NCBI RefSeq assembly: GCF_028554725.1
Contig: NC_071672.1
Coordinates: forward strand, 30,710,944 to 30,774,943
DNA length: 64,000 nucleotides
Direction of reading: 5' to 3'
From: Zeugodacus cucurbitae
Lineage: Eukaryota > Arthropoda > Insecta > Diptera > Tephritidae
Position 1 is the stretch's first letter; the number at the start of each line of letters is the position of its first letter. A program made the translations under genes and the position numbers. A model generated the notes under the pieces. It saw nothing but the letters and a program-made list of their open reading frames with translations. It ran no database searches and was not told the DNA's origin. Of the stretch, positions 24,338-36,742 are shown in pieces.

Positions 24338-25364
24338 AACAAGTAAGGAAGGGCTAACTTCGGGTGTAACCGAACATTTTATGCTCTCGCAATTTATTTA
24401 TTAAATTTTATTAACACAACACACAATTTGACCCTCATATTCGTCATATATATTGTATAAAGTCCATTGAAAGTTGGAAACCATAATATATGGTTAGAAG
24501 CACCGAGGTACTCATGTTTGATATATAGGGCCTTGAAAACCTATGGTCCGATTTCGGCGATTTTTAGAATGGGGCTGCCACACTATTAACGTAGTATTTG
24601 TGCAAAATTCTGCATCGTTATCTCCACTAGGGCTTACTTTATATATTGTAAAGTAAACGATTCAGATCGTCCTCAAAATTCTGGTATATTGGAAGTAGGC
24701 GTGGTTGTGAAGCAATTTGGCCTATTTTCACAACATATCATTGGGATGTAAGTAAACTATTACAAACCAAGTTTCATTGAAATCGGTTGAGTAGTTCCTG
24801 AGATATGTTTTTTGACCCATAACTGGGCGACGTCACGCCCATTTTCCATTTTGTAAAAAATCTGAGTGCAGCTTCCATCTGCTATTTCTTATTTGAAATT
24901 TTGTGTTTCTGACGTTTTTCGTTAGTGAGTCATCCACTTTTAGTAATTTTCAACCTAACCTTTGTATGGGAGGTGGGCGTGGTTATTATCCGATTTCTTT
25001 CATTTTTGGACTGTATTAGGTAGTGGCTAAAAAAAAAACGACTGCAGAAAGTTTGGTTTATATAGCGCTATTGGTTTGAGAGATATGTACAAAAAACCTA
25101 TTTGGGGGCGAAGAGTGTCAGTGTGGGGGGGTAAGAGTGCCAAGTTTCAAAAATATATCTTAATTTTTACTCAAGTTACAGCTTGCACAGACGGACGGAC
25201 GGACGTACAGACAGACATTCGGATTTGAACTCCACTCTTCACCCTGATCACTTTGGTATATATAACTCTATATCTAACTCGTTTAGTTTAGAGTGTTACA
25301 AACAACTGTTATGTGAACAAAACTATAATACTCTCTTTAGCAACTTTGTTGCGAGAGTATAAAA
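24338..25364 (-). repeat. MR modular repeat, copy 1 (internally deleted)
   Basis: It starts AACAAGTAAGGAAGGGCTAA and ends TTGCGAGAGTATAAAAA, the two conserved ends of the MR family read in reverse. The subterminal hairpin (TTCGGGTGTAACCGAA) and internal blocks AAATCGG...ACCACGCC are present. The segment normally containing the GGATCGCACTATGAAGGGGC block is missing near 25120-25150. It has no coding function. Confidence 0.85.
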
Positions 25365-25493
25365 ATAGTAATAAAATTAAAATATACTGTAATAAATTTC
25401 AAATGAACTGTGCTCATCCAACAGCTGATATGTACGCTCAAAATTATATTTAAATACTAACTACTAACTAAATTATTACAAAAAATATTATAA

Positions 25494-25643
25494 AGGGTTA
25501 CCCATTTCGAGGATCCCCGCTTTTGTAAAGGAAAAAATACAGGAAATACAGGAAAATGATAAACATTCCCAATTAAATTTGAAATCATTCGAAAGCATAT
25601 TCTTTGGCATTTATTTTATAAGGATTTTGTATTTCAAATGTTG
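25494..25643 (-). repeat. Mariner-like element 3' end fragment
   Basis: Read on the minus strand, this block (AAATAAATGCCAAAGAA, then CTTTCGAAT, then TTTAATTGGGAATG) matches the tail of the degenerate element at 51680-51740. Its outer edge (GGGTTACCCATTTCGAGGAT) corresponds to the terminus at 34800-34828. It abuts a truncated MR copy at 25644. Confidence 0.6.
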
Positions 25644-26423
25644 GCAAAATGGCGAAAACCGAAAACACATAAAGTGCCACAACTAAGCCAAAAATAAAGC
25701 TATGGAAATAAAATTTGGTATGAAGGATCGCACTATGAAGGGGCATATTTGGATGTAATTTTTGGAGAAGTGGGCCTGGCCCCGCCCTCAAATAGGTTTT
25801 TTTTGCAAATATCTCGCAAACCAATAAAGCTATATAAAGCAAACTTTCTGCAGTCGTTTTTTTAGCCACTTCTTAATACAATCCAAAAATGGAAGAAATC
25901 GGATTAACTCGCTAATGAAAAACGCCAGAAACACTAAATTTCACATAAGAAATGGCAGATGCAAGCTGCACTCAGATTTTTTTACAAAATGGAAAATGGG
26001 CGTTGCGTCGCCCACTTATGGGTCAAAAATCATATCTCTGGAACTACTCAACCGATTTCAATGAAACTTGGTTTGTAATATTTTCCTTACATCCCAATGA
26101 TATGTTGTGAAAATAAGCCAAATCGCTTTACAACCACGCCTACTTTCTATATACCAGAACTTTTAAGACGATCTGAATCGTTAACTTTACAATATACATA
26201 TAAGGTAAGCACTAGTGAAGATATCGGTGCAGAACTTTGCACAAATACTATGTTAATAGTGTGGCAGCCCCATTCTAAAAATCGCCGAAATCGGACCATA
26301 GGTTTGTAAGGCCCCATATATATTGAACATGAGGACCTCGGTGCTTCTAACCTAATATTATGGTTTCCAACTTTCAATGGACTTTATACAATATATATGA
26401 CGAATATGTGGTAAAATTGTGTA
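25644..26423 (+). repeat. MR modular repeat, copy 2, left part (5'-truncated; continues at 28586)
   Basis: It begins inside the MR consensus at CAAAATGGCGAAAACC and runs through the later modules to ATTGTGTA, where a Helitron interrupts it. Joining to 28586 restores the normal MR sequence at the junction without loss or gain. Confidence 0.9.
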
Positions 26424-28585
26424 TCTATATATATAAAATTAAGTGGCAAAACTTCCTGTTCGCATACTCCTCCTAGACGGTTTACCCGATTTCAATGAAA
26501 TTTTCAGGGGTGATTGGGGTCTGTGTGGAGGGTGCACATAAGAAATTTAATATGTGTATCATTGCACGTTTTGTAAAAAAAAAAAATGAATTTGCAAGAA
26601 CATTACTATATTTCGAAATACCACAATATTTCACTTGGAATGCATCATCGAATACATTTCAACGACGAAAGCAAGGGGAGCGTGTTGACGGTTAGCCAAA
26701 GGTCCGTAAAACCGATGCCATAGGACGAATTTAAACCATCCATCCGAACAACGCCGAATGTTTCTATTTGCGTCTGCTATTAGTCAACGTCCGCGGACCA
26801 AGATCATTTGATGATTTGAAAACTGTTTACGGTCAGTTGTGTGCGACGTATCGTGAAGCATGTCAGCGATTGCATTTGTTAGAAGATGATATGCATTGGG
26901 ACACCGCCATAATAATATCTACATGCCTTCCAAAAGTCAAATCCGCAAGAACTGTGGAATAAGTACAAAGACTGCATGACCGAGGACTTATTAATTTTGG
27001 CGCGTAATCGAGCATCGGACGCAGATGCTTTGATATTGGTTGAAGATCTGTGCCTTACAATTGCGAATAAGGCATTAGCGCAACTTGGCATAACTGCGCC
27101 CAATCGTTCAGCGATTGATATGCTTGACCATGAGCTTCAGCGTGAACAACAATACGATTGCAATGAATTGTGTGCTTTCATACAAGCTAACATTACCAAA
27201 TTGAATATTCAGCAGAAAAATGCTTATGATAAGATTATACGAGCGGTTGACAATAACGTCGGTGGATTCTACTTTCTGGATGCGCCCGGTGGTACAGGGA
27301 AAACGTTTCTGATCTCCTTGTTTCTTGCTACTATACGGTCACAGCAGAAAATTACGCTGGCAATTGTTTCGTCAGGCATCGCTGCATTCAGCAATTCAGC
27401 ATATCGAGGAATTCAGCAATGGCAAAAGTTTTGCGAGGAGCTGGAATAGTTCTATGGGATGAGTGCCCAATGGCTAACAAAAAGTCATTAGAAGCTTTCA
27501 ATAGAACAATGCAAGATTTACGTCAAAAGCAACAACTTTTTGGCGGAGCATTAGTCTTATTATCTGGCGATTTTCGACAAACTTTGCCAGTCATTCCTCG
27601 ATCAACTCCTGCCGACGAAATAAGCGCATGTTTAAAATCGTCAGTTTTGTGGAGACATGTTCAAAGGCTGACTCTTACCATCAACAGGCGAGTCCAATTA
27701 CAAAACGATCGATCCGCAGCGGCGTTTTCGAAGCAGTTGTTGGACATTGGCGAAGGCAAAATACCAATCGATGATACCGGTTTGAACACATTGCCGAACA
27801 ACTTTTGTACACTTTTACAATCGAAAGAAGAATTGATTGGAAGTGTATTTCCGAATATTGTTCAACACTATTTAAGTGAACGCAATATTGGCACCGAAAA
27901 ATGTACACGTCAACGAAATCAATTTTGCCATTCAAGAAAAACTGCCAGGAGAAGCTAAAACATATACATCGACTGATAGCGTTTTGAATCAAGATGAAAT
28001 AGTCAATTATCCAACTGAATTCTTGAATTCTTTGGATACCCCCGGTCTGCCACCGCATAGTTTGGTCCTGAAAGTCGGTTCACCCATTATACTTCTACGA
28101 AATCTGAAGCCACCGACTTTGTGTAATGGCACAATACTTTCAGTCAAAAAATTGTGGCCAAATTTGATTGAAGCAACAATACTAAATGGCAAGGCAGCAG
28201 GTGAAGTTGTACTCTTACCACGCATTCCCATGATTCCAACGGACATGCCGTTTGAATTTAAGAGCTTGCAGTTCCCAGTACGTCTTGCCTTTGCGATGAC
28301 CATCAACAAAGCGCAAGGGCAAACGTTTCAAGTGTGCGGAGTCAATTTGGAAGAACCGTGCTTCTCCCACGGCCAATTGTTCGTCGCATGCTCGAGAGTG
28401 GGAACACCAAGGTGCTTATTCATTTACGCGCCAGGTGGAAAAACCAAAAATGTTGTATACCAATATGTTTTATAAATGTTTTATAAATAAGTAACAGTTT
28501 TACAACAATAAATAAAACACAAAGTAAAAACCCTTAAGAGTTTTAATCGATTTAGGTGTAGCGAAGCGCACAGGGTAACAGCTAG
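26424..28585 (+). mobile_element. Helitron remnant, 2162 bases, exact ends
   Basis: The 5' end is TCTATATATATAAAA and the 3' end is GGGTAACAGCTAG; TC...CTAG termini are canonical for Helitrons. The host MR sequence is interrupted precisely between A (26423) and T (28586) with no target duplication, which matches Helitron insertion. A short GCG-AAG-CGC stem lies about 20 bases before the CTAG. Full-length autonomous Helitrons are several kilobases longer and encode Rep plus helicase. Here only a decayed helicase remains, so the element is a deletion derivative. Confidence 0.9.
26585..28475 (+). pseudogene. Helitron helicase (Pif1-like) pseudogene, Rep domain absent
   Basis: Four frame-shifted segments are in family order. 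First is FEIPQYFTWNASSNTFQRRK (about 26618). Then comes LLLVNVRGPRSFDDL (about 26775). Then Walker A in DAPGGTGKTF (about 27282-27310). Then Walker B in LWDECPM (about 27452-27472) with SGDFRQTLPVIPR (about 27565-27600), and finally the C-terminal NKAQGQTFQ and ACSRVG motifs (about 28300-28410). Stops and frame changes occur near 26692, 26960, 27420-27450 (with a deletion after GIAA) and 27880-27900. The Rep nickase domain is missing. It is inactive. Confidence 0.88.
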
Positions 28586-28677
28586 TTATATAATATAAAT
28601 AAAGTTAAATAAATAAATTGCGAGAGTATAAAATGTTCGGTTACACCCGAACTTAGCCCTTCCTTACTTGTTTTGAA
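28586..28677 (+). repeat. MR modular repeat, copy 2, right end
   Basis: It resumes MR with TTATATAATATAAATAAAG and ends GCGAGAGTATAAAATGTTC, hairpin GTTCGG-TTACAC-CCGAAC, then CCTTCCTTACTTGTTTT. It completes the copy starting at 25644. Confidence 0.9.
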
Positions 28678-30179
28678 ATACGTTTATAATTTTGTAGATA
28701 AATCTTCTCGTCTGCCAACACTGTTGCGTAAAACTTACGTTTTTATTGCAATTTGTCGTCGTATTTATGATGACGCTCGAATTGGCATTATTTCAGTTTG
28801 CATTTATTAAATCTTAAACTGTTGCCAAACAAGTGTTTGTTGTGCACTGTTATGAAATGTTTTGGTGGACTGATTGCACATCACTAGCGTGTTGGTTTTG
28901 CATGTGTAGTCGCCGCAATTTTTAACAACGACTTTTCAAAGTCTCTCATTTGTCCGGTATTATTATTTGGTTATTTGAATTATTATTATTTTTTGTTAAA
29001 TGTTATAGTACTGTCAGCCATAATGATTTGAATTCGTAAAACTCGTAAACCAAAGTCACATTCGCCTAAACTGCCGAAGTTTTTGCGGCACTGTACGCCA
29101 TTACTATTATGCGTCAAAATATTAAAAAAAAAAATTACTAAATAGAGTTTGTCACACTTCTTTTGGTAGATTCTCAGTTTTCTCTCTGTACACCAATGTA
29201 CCAAAATTTTATTGCCTAGAAGTGCATGTGATTTTTTGTTTTTTGTTTGTTTTTGTCTGTCAATTGCACAAATCGGTATGTGTGTTGCGAAATATTTATT
29301 TTTTGTTTTTGTACTTTTCGTTACCAAAGTTTTTTATTTATTTGTTTCGATTTCTTGTTTTTGTTTTTGTCGTTATTCTAAATCGCTGCGAAATTTTTGA
29401 TTTGAATTATTTCGTGTTTAAATTTAGTGCTGCTCGCGCGTAGTCTTCTTAAAATATGTAATTTTTCTATATTTGGAAATTCTTTAATTTGTTACAAGCT
29501 AAGTTTTTCGTTTGATTTAAATCTACGTATGTTTCATACAGTTTCAACATAAAATTTGTTTCTTTAAGGCCAAATTTTGCACGGTTTCTTTTCACTTTTC
29601 ACACTTTTGCTGTTTCGTCGCTTCACGTCTTCGGCGTACGAAATATTTTTTCGTAAATTCTTATATATTTTCACGTTACTCTCTTTTGTTTGAAACTAAA
29701 ATTATTTTTGTCCATTCTATTGTGTTCTGCAACTTAAGAGTGGTTGGAATGTACAGTTATTCTATTGTCTGGTTATGCAAAATTTTGTTAAAACTTTAGA
29801 TGGTCTATTGCATTTAGTTTAAATTATGATGACCTGCAAGAGAAGAAAAACGCACCACTGTTAGATTTTACTGGAACTAATTTAATTTCTCGGTGTACGG
29901 AAGCCATAAAGCAAAAACACAGTTAGTTTTGTACGATTATTGTATAATATAAAAAAAACAATGAAGGCATAGTTCAGCTCAGTGCAATTGAAGATAAGTT
30001 GTTTAAAAAGTAAAGAATACAAACGAATATTACACAGAGAAACTTCTACTAACGGGCACCTCTATTAGGAAGATTCCTTCCTAGAGCGGACATTTTTCCA
30101 CACACCAAGTTCAATTTTTAAAACAAATGAGCCTCTCTTAATCGTCCGTCAAAGATGACGACGTTTCAATGTTTTTTGG
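28678..30179. other. AT-rich non-coding stretch
   Basis: No gene is seen. The part from 29200 to 29430 is T-rich (TTTTTGTTTTTG) and gives spurious hydrophobic frames. A stretch near 30040-30110 (AACTTCTACTAACGGGCACC, then TAGAGCGGACATTTTTCC) has a MITE-like appearance, but no matching inverted partner was located. Confidence 0.35.
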
Positions 30180-30545
30180 TACTAAACCAAATATGTAATA
30201 CGTATGATGGGCTCAAAACATCGATTTTTATCATAAAATGCTTTCTTAGCATATCTATGTAGCATACGGTAGTAAGGTAATTTTCAAAAATCGTAATCGG
30301 TTTTAAAACAGCAGCAGCTAGAAGAAGGCGCTGTTCGAAGCGCTGAGTTGGCAGCTGGAAACTTTGAAGGCGTTTTTCTCATAACTGTGTGTTTCTCCAA
30401 CGTAATTCAAAAATGTGCATTTTTTATTTCCGGGATCGCTGGACATCCCAAACAAACCTTTTGGAATATTAAAAAATTTAATTTTGAAATGGAGTTATGT
30501 ATATTTTTATTTTATAGGGGTTTCTTCCCTTTAATATATCATTAA
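30180..30545. repeat. Dispersed repeat related to the TTAA MITE family
   Basis: It shares ATGGGCTC, then TTTTTATCATAAA, ACGGTAGTAAGGTAATTTTC and ACTGTGTGTTTCTCC with 1500-1815. Its first half also matches 52640-52735. It ends near CCCTTTAA. The ends are not well defined. Confidence 0.4.
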
Positions 30546-33500
30546 AAAAAAGTAAAACTTTTTTCTCTTGTATATATTTTTGTCAAGTCCTAACTCAAGA
30601 CGTAGTTTTTGAATCCGGATTTTCGACTATTCGGAATACCGTTGGTTTTACTTGTTCCAGATATCGTTAGATTTTCTTTGAAATCGATTATTCGGAATGC
30701 CGATGGTTTTACTTGTTCCGGATTATTAGCTACTGTACTGTAACAAAAAAGTGTCTGAATCAAGAAATGCAGAAATATTTTTATCACCTTGAAAAATATT
30801 TCATTAAAATTGATTAATTAAAACCGTTCTACAGGTATATCCCCTTAAGTGAGTTCACATATTTCATATACATATATTCTTTCTAAAAGTAATATCATGA
30901 TAGGAGAGAGGTGTAAACGTGCTATGGAAGGTGATCGACATGTTTACGTACTGCATCTTGCCGTCTATATATATATGACTCTTGTTTTTGTAATGATAGA
31001 AAACGTTTCTCATGTCAGAAAAATCTGTTTGAGTTTCGCGTACAAGCTGTATTTCCAGCGACAATATGCATAGAATTTTAGATATTGATACTTGACTGAG
31101 ACCTCTTATAGAAATCAACATAGTTCCAGTACTGACACTCCCAGGAACGACAAGTTGAAAAATCACCATTATGGTAAAATTTCACTATGCTGCAGCAGTT
31201 TAGTGAATTCGGCTGGATCGGTCTGAGGCTTTTTTGAGGTCGCATGGTATTTGGTAAGCACAACGAATCACTTTATATATACTGTGTATATATTACACTA
31301 TACTAGCTATATCCCGTAATTTATAATAATTTTTTAAGTCTTTTTTTCGTACTTCAAATCTAAATATTTCGACTTTAGAGGCTAACTTCGAAAATCGGAG
31401 AATACACTTTTTTTACTTATGACTCAATCTCTCGGAAAAAATTTGTTTGGTCCAATACACAGCCGAGTGTTGTACAGTGTTATAGTAGCCGACGAATGGG
31501 GTGATGCGTGGTAAAATGCAGCATTTCAATAAGTACTAACATTTGAGCGAAATTTAAAAAAATGTGTGATCATTAAAAAATATTAATTTTTGTATGAAAT
31601 GCATTTTTATTGGAGAAAAATGATTGCCGAAATTCCGTAAAGTTTGCGAGTAACACAACCGTCTTTTCATTTATTAATCATGTTGCGCTAATAAATTACA
31701 CAAAAAATAGACGTAAATAAGTGTTTGATGCTTCATGGCTTCCTATGGGTTGTTTCTTTGTGTTTAATTTTTTTCTGTTTTCTTTCAAGATTTTTTGCAC
31801 ATTTCCATAGTATTGAACTAAACACACTACGCTACTATGTACACTGTGGCAGGGGGTTTTTAAGGGTAAATAAATAATAACTGAAGCACTATTTTCAAAT
31901 TACAAGGCACTATTTTTATTTTTTTTTTAATTTTTTAATTTTATATGCGCTTTTTTCGCTATTTCGACAGCGTCACTGGTTGCTGAGGTGCAAGTTTTTC
32001 TTGCTTCGAGTTGCATGTGCTGAACTTGGGCGCAATGCAGTTGGCGCGCACTTAGCTTTCAGCTTGAACATTAAAAATGCGTGTGTGGTGTTTGGGTATG
32101 CAAGGAGTTGCAATTGTTGTAAGTAAAGCGTCTAAGCGTCTTAAGAGGACGTGCCATTTCTTTTTTCGTTTTTGCCACAGTGTACACGCCTTTGTGTGTT
32201 GGAGTTCTTTTCATAGTTTGTTACCGCGTACATTTAGAAAATTTTATAAATTTTGTATATTTCGGCCTCGCCTGCTTTTTTGTTATTACACTGTTGTTGT
32301 CTTTTATGTGGTTTTGTTATTACGGGTTTTTTATTGACATTATTGTATGCACCAGTGTTGGTTTCATTATTTCTCTGTTCTATTGTTGCATGGTTTTTCT
32401 TGCTTTTATTTATTATTTTTTTGTTTTGGAAAATTTGTGTTTTCGGTCAGATTTGATATTTTTGGTTTATGTTGTTGTTGTTGGTATAAGTTTGCTGTTG
32501 CTATTGTTGTTGCTGCCATATTTGTCGCTGCTGCTTGTTGTTATTCTTAATTGCATTGTTACATTAGATTATTAACCATTTTATAAATATTTTTTATTTT
32601 GTATTATTTATGTTATTACATTTAGTTATAGTATACATTTCTTTTATTTTTAATAATTTTTATTGTTGTTGTATGGTTGAAGTTAAATAATTAGGAAAAA
32701 TCGGTTGCCGGAAAAAATGATGTTGTGTGTGTTGAAGAACCCAGCAATTGGCTTATTATGAGTTAAAAAATTTTCATGTGATAAACAAAAAGGTTGCCAA
32801 CGGTCCGAAACAGCCAACTTGGCCAGTGACGCCGACATCGCATTAGCGCTAGCTGCGACAGCGTTATGGCGACGACGGTGACAGCGGTGGCGGCATCGGC
32901 AACAGCGTGTGCGCACGTCACTGCCGCTGCAACTAATTCACCGCCAATGCGGTGTTAATAACGCAAACGGCAAGGCATTTGCTACAGAAAAGCGTCGCCG
33001 CAGCAGCATTAGCAATATCTCCAAAGCTGCAGTTGTCGTAACAGCGTCGCGACGCCGGCATCCGTATTGGCACTGCACTGCCAGTCGTATATGGCTTGGA
33101 GTCTGCGTTTGTATAGCAGTGGGCCTTTGCTTCAATACTGTGCATCAGTTCTGTGCATATCTGGTGCTCTTATGCACCAGCTTCATTCCAGCTCGTCGTC
33201 CAAGTCGTCGTGACGGACCCATTGACTCTGTAAACATTATTGATGCAATGACGTTTGGAGATCACATTTGAGCTCCCTGGTCCATTGAAACAACCATTGA
33301 GCGAAAGCCAATGCAAATACAACTTGTGGCTAGCAAGTTGGTTATATCTATATATGTCATGTATATCCCTAGAGAATAAGTTTTAATTCTTAAGCCAGAC
33401 TTAGCCTAGGTGATACAGTACCCTAGAATGTGATTCGGGTTTGGTAATTTACGCACTGCTTAAACGAAAATAAGTCAAAAATTAAAAAAGACTGTAAGAC

Positions 33501-33774
33501 TCCTCAATTTGATTCGAAATATCAAAAGGGGTTTTGAAAGATTATTGGAAATTTGCTGCGCTATCTCCGGTCTCGCCTTTCGTAAGACTTCTCAGTTATT
33601 TATGCCTTTTGATTTGTACTTTCCGTATCTCAATTTGAATTTCTGCGCTTAGACACAGTGGAATTAGAGATTAGCAAGTCTGAAATATATATATACGTAT
33701 ATTGCACGCTGTCTGCAATTTTATGAAATGTTTCAGCTCAGCCACACATTTCTACATATATGAACATTTTTAAA
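30546..33774. other. Mostly unique AT-rich DNA with a GC-richer island (32.0-33.3 kb)
   Basis: No gene is called. The part from 30636 to 30735 holds an imperfect tandem pair (ATTCGGAATACCGTTGG / ATTCGGAATGCCGATGG, each followed by TTTTACTTGTTCC). The part from 31375 to 31480 matches 17490-17605. The part from 31960 to 33290 is richer in G and C with GTTGTTG runs, a donor-like GTAAGTAAAG at 32118, and GCGGCGGCATCGGCAAC-type sequence at 32870-33020. Frames there are not convincing as protein. Confidence 0.35.
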
Positions 33775-34828
33775 GGTTGGTCCTTTCTTTGACAGATCAT
33801 ACGTGAGTTGTGTCAACCTGTCATGTTATTTTTGTTCAGGGTCGTTTGGCATTTCTTCATGGAGAGACTTACGTCTGAACAACGTGAAATTCGTGTTGTG
33901 TAAAGAATGTGTTTCGCCCGCTGAGCTACTATTCGCAACATCATCACCCAGTTTGAAGGCCAGCATTTTTATTGAATAATATTCGACCGAATAGACCACG
34001 TCCACACGCAGCAGCAGTAGCTGAGAGTGTCGTTCGCAGCAACTTGGACTGACGTATGGAACGGCTTGGCGCATTTTACGTCGAAAACTTAAATTGAAAG
34101 CGTAACAAATACAATATGTGCAAGAACTGAAGCCGGTCGACTTTTTCAAGTGACGTCGTTTCTCTCTATGAGCTGCAAGTAGATTCGACGTTTTCGATGA
34201 AATTCGGTTTAGCGATGAGGCCAATTTCTGGCTCAATGGGTATGTAAACAAGCAAAATTGGCACATTTTGGACGAAGAGTAACCCGAAGAGATTCAAGAG
34301 TTGCCATTTCATCCAGTAAAAAACAACGGGTTGGTGTGGTTGTGGGCTGGTGGAATCATCGGTTCATATTTCTTTAAAAATGATGCCGGTAGAACAATCG
34401 ACTATTTGATTCCTGAAATAGAAGTGATCTCGGTGACATTTGGTTTCAAAAAGACGGTTCCGCTTCCCACACATCGCTTCAATCAATGGATTTGTTGAGA
34501 GAACACTTCAGTGAGCAGATAATTTCAAATTTTGAGCCGGTCGATTGGCCACCAAGTTTGTATGATATCACACCGTTATAATTTTTCCTGTGGGCATATG
34601 TAAAGTCTATGCGGACAATCGCATTTTGATTCAAGCCTTGGAGCAAATCAACACGCTTGTCATGCGCCATTAGCAGTCGAAATGCTCGAACGAGTCATCC
34701 AAAATTGGACTCACCGGATGGACCATCTGAGCCCTAGCCGGGCTAACATTTCAAAGAGAAATTAAATTTGAGTTTTCTGTGTTTTTTCTTTAATAAAGTA
34801 GGGAGCCTCAAAATGGATCACCCTTTAT
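33775..34828 (+). pseudogene. Mariner/Tc-type element with degenerate transposase
   Basis: The element opens near GGTTGGTCCTTTCTTTGACA and closes with CTCAAAATGGATCACCCTTT. The transposase start (MERLTSEQR) is at about 33859. Downstream come SDEANFWLNGYVNKQN (about 34213), PEEIQELPFHP (about 34285), GIIGSYFFKNDAGR (about 34351) and the C-terminal ENWTHRM-type motif (about 34710), in several frames with stops. The second catalytic QQDGA region is damaged (KKTVPLPTH). A polyadenylation-like AATAAA sits at 34790. Confidence 0.8.
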
Positions 34829-35984
34829 GTACGTCGGCATAAATTTCAGTTCGTTGTGTCTTTGTTGTTGTCTTAATCGTCCAGCATTGAATTGCTCAAT
34901 TTCTGATGCACCGGCTGAAGCAACTCGTTGCATTACATCGTGTTTCTGCAACATATCCGAATATGCAAAACGGCGAGGCGAAGCCTGCCGAACATGCACA
35001 TCGTTTGAGAGACAGTAAACACTGCAGTCATCCGCTGGCGTTGCAATTGCAATAGCAGACGTGTTGCGTTGCATCCACTGGCTTAGCACATAGACGCGAC
35101 AATGCACATGTGTGCAGTGCCGGGAGGCAAACATGGGGTCACCTGTGAGTGGGTCTGATTCGTCTGCAATAACTACCCTGCAAATGTGACGGCAAGTTGT
35201 CGCAGTTGCCAGCCAGACAGCGCGTTACAAGTGCAGTTTACTTTTGGGCAGCACTGCAATGGCTATCAATGTGCATGGCGACTCCGAAGCCTCTGCCGCA
35301 GTCGCAGCAGATCCAGCTGCTCCGACGTCCGTTGTGCTGACAGCGGAGCGGTTTCCATTTGGCAGAGAGTTGCATTTGGCGATTGCATTTCCATCTATAA
35401 TATATATATATATGCATGCGCGAGTATGGGTGAATGCAATTGCAACATATTGCACCGACCGGCTCTCTTGTGGTAGTCTATGTGCGTGGCTGTCTACATA
35501 AGCGCTTGTATACATGTATTCATAACGGTTGTGACAGCAAGGGTTAATTTGCGCCCCGACCCAGTCGTCTGCGCGTGATTCCGTCCTATCTGCGCAATTG
35601 CCGCTGGTGCCGCCGACATTGTCATTAACGATTTACTTGCCAAAGTTCGTAGTGGGGCTGCCGGTTGAAGTCCTACCAACAGTCTATTGTGCGTTTCACA
35701 TTCCATTTCGCTGTTTCAGCAATCCATTGGTTCTATTAATACTGCCTGACGCTTTTAATTTCAATTTAATATATTATTTATTTTATGATGCATTTGAAAT
35801 TCGCGGAGATTTCATTCTACATATTTTAGATCGGAAAAAGGATATAAAAAGGATTTTTTCGTTTCACAAAGAACAGAAAAGTTGTTAAAGGTTATATTCC
35901 CCATGATTTTAGATTTTAACTCCGCCGAAATTTTAAAACATATTAACTGGAAACTCCGATGCATCAAGCAGTATGTATAGCCTT
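34829..35984. other. GC-richer unique island, candidate regulatory DNA
   Basis: No transposon or recognisable protein is seen. The part from 34840 to 35700 is balanced in base composition, unlike its neighbours, and contains repeated TTGCAATTGCAATA-type sequence and AATTGCAACATATTGC. Frames of up to about 108 codons occur on both strands, but none shows a domain. Confidence 0.35.
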
Positions 35985-36190
35985 ATACATAAAATAAGTG
36001 CGCTGTTGAATCTCTTCAGGCTGCTCTTCGCCCCAAATGCGGCATTTGGCTTGTTTACATACCCATCGAGCCAGAAATGGGCCTCGTCGCTTAAGAGAAT
36101 TTGGCTCGAAAACGTCGATCTTCTTAGAACGAAGCGAATGGACCATTTGTAATCGTTTTTCAGGCGTAAGTCTTTCTAAGAGGAAATTCC
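35985..36190 (-). pseudogene. Mariner/Tc-type transposase fragment
   Basis: On the minus strand it reads LLERLTPEKRLQMVHSLRSK, then FLARWVCKQAKCRIWGEEQP and PEEIQQR. This joins the N-terminus directly to the region after the first catalytic Asp, so most of the N-terminal half is deleted. It is the same family as 33775-34828, in opposite orientation. Confidence 0.7.
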
Positions 36191-36742
36191 AAATAATACT
36201 GATCAAAAATTACATGACACGCATGTATACAACTTTACATAGTTAGTGCCTTCAAAGCATAGAACTTATCATTTCAAACACCCAAATATCGACAATGAGC
36301 GCCGCATTGATTATAACTATCTTTATTAAAGTACTAGTGGCCGGGCCACGCATTGCTGTGGATAATGTATGTTCGATAAATTGAAATTATTTAACTACTT
36401 TCCATTTTTTCCGTCAGCTTTAGTGGTTTACGATAAGTATACTAAAACTCTCTCTTAGGTTTTTTCCGTACCTAGTTCATGTGTTCCGATTTTTATAACT
36501 TAAATTGTAGCTTTATTGCATTCCTTTTTGTTAAATAATATTTTTTAGTAGTTGCATAAGTGCGATTTTGGCCATCAATAATATCAACCTTCTCATAGTA
36601 TAAGGTTTAAGTTTGAGCTTAGTTATATTAGGATATCCAGATCAAATTATCGCTTGACCAAATGACCGACAGGAGAGACGGATGTTGAGCTGTGACCTAA
36701 TGTCCTTCAGTCTTGTGAATCTGTTGCAAAAGTCTTAATTTT
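36191..36742. other. AT-rich stretch with a duplicated block
   Basis: No gene is seen. The block at 36633-36700 (GATATCCAGAT, then ATTATCGCTTGACCAAATG) resembles 39198-39270 on the other side of the two MR copies. CTAGTGGCCGGGCCACGC at about 36341 looks like the edge of an unidentified repeat. Confidence 0.4.

Noticed and set aside
24338..25364. MR repeat as a Helitron because of its 3' hairpin
   Set aside because: The 3' end is CTTG rather than CTRR, the 5' end does not start with TC, and copies are bordered by T-rich sequence rather than a clean A/T site.
32077..32575. Overlapping hydrophobic frames resembling membrane proteins
   Set aside because: The hydrophobicity comes from T-rich sequence read on the plus strand (TTT, GTT, TTG codons). 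Three frames are open at once, with no start context and no family resemblance.
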